NCBI GenBank assembly: GCA_900543025.1
Contig: UQPP01000042.1
Location: forward strand, 1-14,722
Origin: an uncultured Collinsella sp.
GTDB lineage: Bacteria > Actinomycetota > Coriobacteriia > Coriobacteriales > Coriobacteriaceae
DNA: 14,722 nucleotides
Reading direction: 5' to 3'
The notes beneath the pieces were generated by a model that saw nothing but the letters and a program-made list of their open reading frames with translations, was not told the origin of the DNA and made no database searches. Each line of letters opens with the position of its first letter. Position 1 is the first letter of the stretch. Positions 7,405 through 14,722 of the stretch are shown here, piece after piece. The position numbers and the translations under genes were made by a program.

Positions 7405-7407
7405 AGC

Positions 7408-7881
7408 ATGGATTCCAAAAGACTTGCCGAGATAGCCGATGTGATGGAGGACCGCGGCCTCACGCGCGTGCGCGTTGAGGAGCCCGATGGCACCGCGGTC
7501 GAACTCGAGCGCGCGAGCGCCGCACAGCCGGTTGCCGTGCCCATGCCCATGCCGAGCGCTATGGCCGCTCCAGTTGCAGCTCCCACAGTTGCGCCTGCCG
7601 CACCGGAGCCCGCCGCGCAGACACCTGCCGCCGCACCGGAGCCCAAGGGCACCGAGGTGACCGCTCCCATGGTCGGCGTTTTCTATGCTGCCCCGGCGCC
7701 GGGCGACGAGCCGTTTGTGCACGTGGGCTCTAAGGTCAAGGCCGGCGAGACCCTCTGCATCATCGAGGCCATGAAGGTTCTCAACGAGGTGACGGCCGAG
7801 GCAGACGGCGAGGTGCTCGAGATCTGCGTGGCCGACGGCGACCTCGTGGAGTTTGGCAGCTGCCTCATGAGGATCGGATAG
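7408..7881 (+). CDS. accB: Biotin carboxyl carrier protein of acetyl-CoA carboxylase
   Basis: AccB carries carboxybiotin between the AccC and AccDA active sites. The 157-residue protein has the three typical parts: an N-terminal region (1-37), an Ala/Pro-rich flexible linker (about 38-80, with repeated AAP/APEP units) and a C-terminal biotinyl domain (83-157). The acceptor is Lys123 in IIEAMKVLNEV; Val follows the lysine where Met or Leu is usual. ATG 7408 has GAGGAG (7395-7400) 7 nt upstream, and the gene begins 3 nt after the fabF stop. The ligase that modifies it is probably the birA product at the other end of the cluster. Confidence 0.95.
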   Translation: MDSKRLAEIADVMEDRGLTRVRVEEPDGTAVELERASAAQPVAVPMPMPSAMAAPVAAPTVAPAAPEPAAQTPAAAPEPKGTEVTAPMVGVFYAAPAPGDEPFVHVGSKVKAGETLCIIEAMKVLNEVTAEADGEVLEICVADGDLVEFGSCLMRIG

Positions 7882-7890
7882 GTGATATCC

Positions 7891-8313
7891 ATGAACAAAG
7901 AAGAGCTCAAGAAGCTGTTGCCGCATCGCGAGCCGATGCTTTTGCTCGACGAAGCCGAGCTGGTGGGCGACGAGGCCCACGGCAAGATCACGATTACGGG
8001 CGAGGAGTACTTTTTGCAGGGGCATTTTCCGGGAAACCCGGTCGTCCCCGGCGTGATTCAGTGCGAGATGCTCGCCCAGAACTGCTGCGTGCTGCTGATG
8101 GGCGACGAGGAAGCGCGCGGCGCGACGCCGTTCTACACGAGTCTGGACAAGGTGCGCTTTAAGCGTCCGGTGCGCCCGGGCGACACGGTTGATCTGGTGT
8201 GCACCATCACGCGTGCGCGCGGGCCGTTCCGCTTTGCGACGGGTACTGCAAGCGTCAACGGTGAGGTTTGCTGCCGCGCTGATATGTCTTTTGCACTCAT
8301 GCACGAAAGTTAA
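7891..8313 (+). CDS. fabZ: 3-hydroxyacyl-ACP dehydratase
   Basis: FabZ removes water from 3-hydroxyacyl-ACP to give the trans-2-enoyl intermediate for FabK. The 140-residue hot-dog-fold protein shows LLPHREPMLLLDE (9-21), the active-site loop GHFPGNPVVPGVIQCEMLAQ (44-63) with catalytic His45 and Glu59, and the KVRFKRPVRPGD block (87-98). ATG 7891 is preceded by AGGTG (7880-7884) and gives a normal FabZ start. A GTG at 7882, directly after the accB stop, would add three residues and cannot be excluded. No FabA, FabM or second dehydratase is encoded here, so whether this enzyme can also isomerise for unsaturated chains cannot be told from the sequence. Confidence 0.93.
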   Translation: MNKEELKKLLPHREPMLLLDEAELVGDEAHGKITITGEEYFLQGHFPGNPVVPGVIQCEMLAQNCCVLLMGDEEARGATPFYTSLDKVRFKRPVRPGDTVDLVCTITRARGPFRFATGTASVNGEVCCRADMSFALMHES

Positions 8314-8323
8314 GGAAGGCTTC

Positions 8324-9653
<1,330 letters not shown>

Positions 9654-9667
<14 letters not shown>

Positions 9668-11378
9668 AAAAGCGAAGACGGTCAACGTCCTCGAGGGGCC
9701 GATGACCGAGTCGTGCGCCGAGTTTCCCGCGCGCCACGTGTTTATCAAGTGCCCGGAGTGCCGTCGTGTGATCGATGAGGCGCGCCTGCACGACAACCTT
9801 GAGGTCTGCCCTCGTTGCGGCAAGCATTTTCGCGTGAGCGGGCGCGACCGTATGCGCATGACGGTTGACGAGGGCACGTTTGAGGAATGGGATGCCAATC
9901 TGGCGTCGGAGGACTTCCTCTCGTTTCCCGGCTATGCCGACAAGCTCAAGAGCGTGAGCGAGCGTTCGGGCGAGTGCGATGCCGTTGTGTGCGGCAGGGG
10001 CAAAATCTGCGGTTGCGATGCGGCGCTCTTCTTTATGGACGCCAACTTTATGATGGGCTCGATGGGTTCCGTGGTGGGCGAGAAGATCTGTCGCGCATTT
10101 GAGCGTGCGACCGAGCTGGGATTGCCAGTTGTCGGCTTTACCGTTTCGGGCGGTGCGCGCATGCAGGAGGGCGTGACATCGCTTATGCAGATGGCCAAGA
10201 TTTCTGCGGCGGTTAGGCGCCACAGCGAGGCGGGCGGCCTGTATATCACAGTGCTCACCGACCCCACGACCGGAGGCGTAACCGCGAGCTTTGCCATGGA
10301 GGGCGACATTATCCTGGCCGAGCCCGATGCCCTGACGGCATTTGCCGGTCCGCGCGTGATCGAGCAGAACATGCATAAGCGCCTGCCCAAGGGGTTCCAG
10401 CGCTCCGAGTTTTTGCTCGAGCACGGTTTTTGCGATGCTGTCGTTCCGCGTGGCGAGATTACGCTCACGGTGGGCGAGCTGCTGGCGCTGCACGAAGGGC
10501 ACGTGCCCGGCCTGGGGGCACCGCACGAGATTGTGCATACGGGTCGCCGCGGCAAAAAGTTGGGACACTTGTTCAAGCGCTCGGCCGCACCAAAAACCGC
10601 GCTCGAGATTGTCAAACAGACCCGCTCGGCAGATCGCGCCACGGCAGGCGAGATGATCTCGCTGGGCCTGGATGGATTTGTGGAGCTGCACGGCGACCGC
10701 TACTTTGGCGACGACGCCGCTGTGGTGGCTGGCATTGGCTGGAAAGACGGGCGCTCCGTAACGGTCATCGCCATCGAGCGCGGCACCACGACCAAAGAGC
10801 GCATGCGTCGCAACTTTGGCATGGCACATCCCGAGGGCTACCGCAAAGCGCGTCGCCTTATGCGCCAGGCCGAAAAGTTTGGTCGACCGGTTCTGTGCCT
10901 GGTCGATACTTCGGGCGCGTTTTGCGGCATCGGTGCCGAGGAGCGCGGCCAGGGCGAGGCGATTGCCCAGAATCTCATGGAGATGAGCGGCCTTAAGACG
11001 CCGATTGTCTCGGTGGTGACGGGCGAGGGCGGCTCTGGTGGCGCGCTGGCGCTATCCGTGGCCGACCGCATCCTGATGCTCTCGAGCTCGGCCTATTCGG
11101 TCGTGAGTCCCGAGGCCTGTGCGTCGATCCTGTGGAAGGATACCGACCGCGCGAATGAGGCCGCCGAGGCGCTGAAGCTCACGGCTCCCGATCTGTTGGC
11201 GCTCAGCATCATCGACGGCATTGTTGACGATAGGGGCCTGTCGCATGAGGAGATCGCCGGTGCCGTCATGTCCTCGGCATTTGATGCCTTCGATACGCTT
11301 GGGCAGCTCGACGAGGCGACCCTCACAAACCTCCGCTACGAAAAGTACCGCGCAATCGGTCAGTACCGCACGATGTGA
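9654..11378 (+). CDS. accDA: Fused acetyl-CoA carboxylase carboxyltransferase (beta-alpha, AccD-AccA)
   Basis: This single 574-residue protein combines both carboxyltransferase subunits, which transfer the carboxyl group from AccB-biotin to acetyl-CoA to form malonyl-CoA. Residues 1-300 are AccD-like, with a zinc ribbon of Cys33, Cys36, Cys52 and Cys55 (CPEC, CPRCG), the SGGARMQEG block (165-173) and TTGGVTASFA (205-214). Residues 310-574 are AccA-like, with ELHGDRYFGDD (344-354), NFGMAHPEGYRKA (387-399), the GAFCGIGAEERGQGEAI block (421-437) and GEGGSGGALAL (457-467). There is no stop or frameshift between the halves. The normal N-terminal helices of AccA are shortened into the joint. Start ATG 9654 overlaps accC by 14 nt; ATG 9660 is an alternative. 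Such fusions are known as accDA in Corynebacterium. Confidence 0.94.
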
Positions 11379-11405
11379 CAAAGGGGCAGCCCGCATGTCA
11401 CATTG
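11371..11405 (+). promoter_or_regulatory. Inverted repeat over the accDA stop and EIIC start region
   Basis: CGATGTGACA (11371-11380) pairs with TGTCACATTG (11396-11405) in a 10-bp stem with one G-U pair, and an inner GGG/CCC stem (11384-11386 with 11390-11392) closes it. The stem holds the accDA stop codon and an ATG at 11395, and AAGGGG lies inside. No U-run follows, so it is not a terminator. A second TGTCACA at 11420-11426 could pair with the same left arm. A translational or mRNA-stability control is plausible but inferred. Confidence 0.5.
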
Positions 11406-11418
11406 GGAAAGGCGTTCC

Positions 11419-12633
11419 ATGTCACAAGTTTCCAACACCACGTTTGCAACGACGGTTTCATCAAACGCCATGGCCGTGGTGGACTATCTGTCCAAAAGCA
11501 TGATGTCGGCGCTGCCGTTTATTGTCTGCGCGGCGTTGTTCCGCACCGTCGCCGTCATTATGGGCGAGGGCATGCTGGGCCTGTGGTCTGCCGATTCCGA
11601 AATCTATCGCCTGTTCTACAGTTGGCTCTATAACGCCGGCTACTACTTTTTGCCCATTTATCTTGGTTGGGCGGCCGCCCGCCAGCTCGGTTGCTCGGAG
11701 CAGCTGGGCATGATGCTGGGCGGCGTATTGATTGCACCCGATCTGCTTAAGCTCGTTGATGCCGCCTCGACGACGGGGGCATCGATGACTTCCGTGTATG
11801 GTCTGCTTCTCGCGCCGGTCAACGATTACACGACGACTGTTATTCCGGTTCTCATCTCGGTGCCCGTGCTATGGCGAGTGGAGTGTTTCTTTAAGCGCGT
11901 TATCCCTAAGGCCGTGGCGTTTTCGTTCGTTCCGTTTGCAACCATGCTTGTCATGGTTCCGGTTTCGCTGTGCATTACGGCGCCGGCGGGCAGCTATCTG
12001 GGCATGCTGTTGGGCCAGCTTATGTTTATGCTTGGCAATTCCGGTGGCATCGTGTCGCTGCTCACGCTTATGGGGCTTGCCGCTGGCTGGGAGTTCCTAA
12101 AGATCGCGGGCGTCAGCAATGTTGTCCTATCGCTTGCGTACGCGCAGTTTATGAGTGTGGGAACGGATTCGTGCATCCTGATCGCCGCGACAATGGCAAC
12201 GTTCGCTGTTTGGGGCATGCCCTTTGGCGCTGCGCTTCGCATTGCGAATAAGGACGAGAAGGCGCTCATGCTGGGCTATTCAATCTCGGGCGTGCTTGGC
12301 GGCGTAAGCGAGCCGGCGCTGTACGGTTGCGGCTTTAAATATGGCAGGTGCCTGACGTGCATGGCCATTGGCGGCGCCGTCGGAGGCCTTGTTGCGGCCG
12401 TGGGCCACGTTACGGCCTATACCATCGGCATGACGAATGTCCTCATGGTCATTGGCTTTGCCACGGGCGGTATTTCGAACCTGCTGTGGTGCTGCGCTGC
12501 CGGCGGCACGGCATTTGCGGTGTCTGCGGCGCTGAGCTACTGCTTTGGCGTGGTGCCGACGAAGGAGCAGACGGCAGAAGACGAAGCCGATTCGCCCGAA
12601 ACAGTGGTGAGCGCTGCTGAAGCAAGCGCATAG
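11419..12633 (+). CDS. PTS transporter EIIC domain protein, stand-alone
   Basis: This 404-residue hydrophobic protein resembles the EIIC membrane domain of the glucose/beta-glucoside phosphotransferase family, which binds and moves the sugar across the membrane. Supporting motifs are YYFLPIYLGWAAARQLGCSE (about 75-94), LGGVLIAPDLL (100-110) and the substrate-site loop GVSEPALYG (295-303), with about ten membrane segments. No EIIB cysteine domain or EIIA domain follows; the protein ends in a short acidic tail (about 379-404). It would need partner subunits from elsewhere, or may not be a sugar transporter. ATG 11419 is chosen with AAAGG (11408-11412) 6 nt upstream; an in-frame ATG at 11395 lies within a hairpin and would add eight residues. 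It follows accDA by 40 nt without a terminator. The substrate is unknown. Confidence 0.8.
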   Translation: MSQVSNTTFATTVSSNAMAVVDYLSKSMMSALPFIVCAALFRTVAVIMGEGMLGLWSADSEIYRLFYSWLYNAGYYFLPIYLGWAAARQLGCSEQLGMMLGGVLIAPDLLKLVDAASTTGASMTSVYGLLLAPVNDYTTTVIPVLISVPVLWRVECFFKRVIPKAVAFSFVPFATMLVMVPVSLCITAPAGSYLGMLLGQLMFMLGNSGGIVSLLTLMGLAAGWEFLKIAGVSNVVLSLAYAQFMSVGTDSCILIAATMATFAVWGMPFGAALRIANKDEKALMLGYSISGVLGGVSEPALYGCGFKYGRCLTCMAIGGAVGGLVAAVGHVTAYTIGMTNVLMVIGFATGGISNLLWCCAAGGTAFAVSAALSYCFGVVPTKEQTAEDEADSPETVVSAAEASA

Positions 12634-12671
12634 ACCTGTGCGACAAAAGGACGATTCCATTGTCATGTTCC

Positions 12672-12705
12672 AAGGCCGCGGCTCGTGTGGGTTGCGGCCT
12701 TTTGT
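12672..12705 (+). terminator. Rho-independent terminator after the EIIC gene
   Basis: AAGGCCGC (12672-12679) pairs with GCGGCCTT (12694-12701), the stem can extend by weaker G-U and C-G pairs toward a CGTGTG loop, and TTTTG follows. It lies 39 nt after the EIIC stop and probably ends the long fabH-EIIC transcript. Confidence 0.8.
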
Positions 12706-12782
12706 ATCTGGGGGACAAAGTGGCTACACTACAATCCGTTTGAGCAATAGATATATGGGTAGTGCCGTGGGGGCGGATATAG
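12706..12782 (+). promoter_or_regulatory. Possible promoter region of the cation transporter gene
   Basis: A TACAAT at 12730-12735 is a good -10 candidate about 48 nt before the start codon, and it follows a terminator, where a new promoter is expected. No convincing -35 hexamer lies 16-18 nt upstream, so the call is weak. Confidence 0.3.
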
Positions 12783-13937
12783 ATGGTCGAGTGGATTGTT
12801 CGTCGTGCGCAGGGTGACCGTGCGCGCGTGGGCACGTTGACGGGCGTGGTGTGTATTCTCGCTAATGTTGCACTTTGTGCTGCGAAGGGCGCAATTGGCG
12901 TGCTGTCGGGATCGGTTTCGATTGTGGCGGACGCCATGAACAACTTGTCCGATGCCAGCTCGAATATCGTGAGCGTGCTGGGCTTTAAGCTGGCGAGCAA
13001 GCCGGCCGACCCCGAGCATCCTTACGGCCACGGTCGCTACGAGTATCTCTCGGGTCTGGTCGTGGCGGCGCTCGTGCTGCTGATTGGCGTTGAGTTGGTG
13101 AAGTCCTCGGTTGAACGCGTCATCCACCCCGAGCCTGTCGAGTTTTCGCTTGCCCTGGTGGCAGTTCTAGTGCTTTCGATGGCCGTAAAGCTCTGGATGG
13201 CGGCCCTCAACCAAAAGCTCGGTGACCGCATTGAGTCCGAGACACTGCATGCGACCGCTCAGGATTCTAAGAATGATGTCCTTGCTACGGGTGCTGTGTT
13301 GGCGTGCGCGATTGTTTCCCAGGTGACGCACATCAATCTTGATGCTTGGGTTGGACTTGCCGTTGGCGCCTATATTGGCTGGAGCGGCTTTGAGCTTATC
13401 CAAGATACGGTGAGCCCGCTTTTGGGCCAGGCGCCCGATCCCAAGTTGGTCAAGCACATCCGAGACAAGATCATGAGCTATCCCGGCGTTTTGGGCGTTC
13501 ATGACCTGATGGTTCACGATTACGGTCCGGGCAGGAAGTTCGCAAGTGCGCACGCCGAGATGGCGGCCGAGGCCAGCCCGCTGGAAAGTCACGACACGCT
13601 CGATAACATCGAGCAGTCGTTTAGGGACGAGGATGGCATGATCGTCACGCTCCATTACGATCCCATCGTGACCGACGATTCAAAGGTGGCGAGCATGCGC
13701 CTGCGCATCAACGCCATGGCCCAAGAGGTCGATAGCCGCCTTTCGATTCACGATCTGCGTTGCGTGCCGGGCCCCACGCACACCAATGTGATCTTTGACT
13801 GCGTGCGACCCTCGGATTTGGACATGGGGGCCGATGAGCTCAAGCAAACGCTGGCCCAGAGGGTCGAATCGGAATATCCCAAGTCGATTGCCAAGATTAC
13901 GATCGACGAAGACTACGTAGGGCATACCCACGAGTAG
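12783..13937 (+). CDS. Cation diffusion facilitator transporter, MntE-like (probable Mn2+ efflux)
   Basis: This membrane protein should export a divalent metal in exchange for protons. Residues 1-215 form the six-helix transporter domain. The likely metal site is Asn53 and Asp57 in helix 2 (DAMNNLSDASSN) with Asp161 and Asp165 in helix 5 (TAQDSKNDV). This Asn-Asp-Asp-Asp set resembles manganese exporters of the MntE type rather than zinc carriers with His; that is family knowledge and not proof. HPYGHGRYEYLSGL (79-92) is the conserved loop after helix 2. At 384 residues it is longer than the roughly 300 of FieF-like proteins because the cytoplasmic part (217-384) appears to hold two related domains, each with an HDL motif (240-242 and 323-325). 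ATG 12783 directly follows an in-frame stop; the upstream GGGGGCGG is a poor ribosome-binding site. Confidence 0.88.
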   Translation: MVEWIVRRAQGDRARVGTLTGVVCILANVALCAAKGAIGVLSGSVSIVADAMNNLSDASSNIVSVLGFKLASKPADPEHPYGHGRYEYLSGLVVAALVLLIGVELVKSSVERVIHPEPVEFSLALVAVLVLSMAVKLWMAALNQKLGDRIESETLHATAQDSKNDVLATGAVLACAIVSQVTHINLDAWVGLAVGAYIGWSGFELIQDTVSPLLGQAPDPKLVKHIRDKIMSYPGVLGVHDLMVHDYGPGRKFASAHAEMAAEASPLESHDTLDNIEQSFRDEDGMIVTLHYDPIVTDDSKVASMRLRINAMAQEVDSRLSIHDLRCVPGPTHTNVIFDCVRPSDLDMGADELKQTLAQRVESEYPKSIAKITIDEDYVGHTHE

Positions 13938-13976
13938 GGCTGTGCCGGCAAAGCAAGTTATACAGAAGGGGAGAAT

Positions 13977-14597
13977 ATGAAGAGGCTGTATCTGCTCCGC
14001 CACGGTCAGACGGAGTTCAACGTCAAAAAGCTGGTCCAGGGCCGCTGCGATTCACCGCTGACCGACCTTGGCCGCAAACAAGCGGGAATGGCAGCCGCAT
14101 GGCTCAAAGCCCACGGCGTTGTCCCCGACAAAGTGGTCTCTTCGCCCTTAGGCCGAGCCATGGACACAGCTCAGCTCGTTGCAACCGAACTTCTTGGCCC
14201 GGACGCAGCAGTTGAGTCCTGCGAAGGCATCATCGAGCGCTGCTATGGAACCTTCGAGGAAGGCCCGCACGACGCGCTGCCCACCGACGTCTGGGATCCA
14301 GGCGAAGATCTGGTCCCCTTTGGAGGAGAGGGAAGCAAAGCGTTGCAAGAACGCATGGTAGCCACCCTCACCAATCTCATGGGAGCCGAGGGCATCGAAA
14401 CCCTACTAGCAGTAAGCCACGGCAGCGCCAGCCGCCAATTCATTAGAGCCGCCGCTCCAGATGGCTTCGAGCTCCCAGCAAAACTCCCCAACTGCGCCAT
14501 CATGGTCTTCGATTTTGACGATACGCGAGAAGAGGACGATACGCCCCGATGCAAGTTCACCTTGCAACAAATTGTGGATCCCCAACAAAGTAATTAG
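13977..14597 (+). CDS. Histidine phosphatase family protein (phosphoglycerate mutase-like)
   Basis: The 206-residue protein belongs to the branch of phosphatases that form a phosphohistidine intermediate. It starts MKRLYLLRHGQTEFN, with Arg8 and the nucleophile His9. Other active-site residues are Arg60 in SSPLGRAMDTA, Glu87 in IIERCYGTFEEG and His148 in VSHGSASRQF. The family includes cofactor-dependent phosphoglycerate mutase, alpha-ribazole phosphatase and many broad phosphatases; at this length and without the mutase insert it is more likely a phosphatase, but the substrate cannot be read from sequence. ATG 13977 has AAGGGGAG (13966-13973) 3 nt upstream. It follows the transporter gene by 39 nt with no terminator, so the two are probably co-transcribed. 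Its 3' half uses more A-ending codons (GCA, CCA, CTA, AGA) than its neighbours. Confidence 0.9.
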   Translation: MKRLYLLRHGQTEFNVKKLVQGRCDSPLTDLGRKQAGMAAAWLKAHGVVPDKVVSSPLGRAMDTAQLVATELLGPDAAVESCEGIIERCYGTFEEGPHDALPTDVWDPGEDLVPFGGEGSKALQERMVATLTNLMGAEGIETLLAVSHGSASRQFIRAAAPDGFELPAKLPNCAIMVFDFDDTREEDDTPRCKFTLQQIVDPQQSN

Positions 14598-14696
14598 CTG
14601 AGCGAGCAGAGTTAAGCAGACATCAACGTGTCGTCTCCCGAGCTTGGCAGAGGGGCGGCGAAATATATTAAGTTTGTCGCGAGTTCCGCACGCAAA

Positions 14697-14719
14697 GGAA
14701 AGCACTTAATGTGCTTTCC
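14697..14719. terminator. Hairpin at the window edge, possible terminator
   Basis: GGAAAGCAC (14697-14705) and GTGCTTTCC (14711-14719) form a perfect 9-bp stem with a TTAAT loop, 99 nt after the last stop codon. No U-run is seen before the window ends 3 nt later, so its role as a terminator is unproven. The rest of 14598-14696 holds no gene that I can support. Confidence 0.45.
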
Positions 14720-14722
14720 GTC

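Noticed and set aside
11221..11394. EIIC reading frame extended upstream to 11221
   Set aside because: The extension lies inside accDA in another frame and has no membrane or PTS character; starts at 11395 or 11419 have ribosome-binding sites.
12665..12830. Small open frame from ATG 12665 after the EIIC stop
   Set aside because: It runs through the terminator stem and into the transporter gene in a different frame; the start-like context is better explained as a repeat of the EIIC start.

Overview
The window is about 14.7 kb of GC-rich bacterial chromosome with tightly packed genes, nearly all on the + strand. The gene content, the protein sequences and the codon bias suggest a Coriobacteriia actinobacterium, most like Collinsella. 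This assignment comes from recognition only, as no search was run.

Layout. (1) 1-1195: the 3' end of fusA (EF-G), then rpsJ (S10) with a TTG start, closed by a strong terminator. Neither tuf nor rplC follows, so the usual str/S10 ribosomal order is broken here. (2) 1251-2027 (-): birA, a biotin protein ligase without a DNA-binding domain, converging on rpsJ and diverging from fabH. (3) 2028-2203: a divergent regulatory region with a 19-bp direct repeat and two TGTC/GACA dyads. (4) 2204-11378: a complete type II fatty-acid synthesis and acetyl-CoA carboxylase cluster: fabH, acpP, fabK, fabD, fabG, fabF, accB, fabZ, accC and a fused accD-accA. (5) 11419-12633: a lone PTS EIIC membrane protein that follows accDA without a terminator and ends at a terminator near 12672-12705. 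(6) 12783-14597: an MntE-like cation diffusion facilitator and a histidine-phosphatase family protein. (7) 14598-14722: no gene is seen; a 9-bp hairpin lies at the window edge.

How the genes work together. BirA attaches biotin to AccB. AccC carboxylates that biotin, and the fused AccDA transfers the carboxyl group to acetyl-CoA to give malonyl-CoA. FabD moves malonyl to the acyl carrier protein AcpP. FabH starts the chain with a malonyl-ACP condensation, and FabF, FabG, FabZ and FabK run the elongation cycle. Every step of saturated chain synthesis from acetyl-CoA is encoded here. The phosphopantetheinyl transferase that activates AcpP is not in the window, and neither is a FabT/FapR regulator or a FabA/FabM-type enzyme for unsaturated chains.

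Most of the window is ordinary core metabolism. The points most worth a second look are the unexplained repeats in front of fabH, the EIIC gene at the end of the lipid operon with an inverted repeat over its translation start and a repeated start-like element after its stop, the AccD-AccA fusion, and the Firmicutes-style gene order without its usual regulator.
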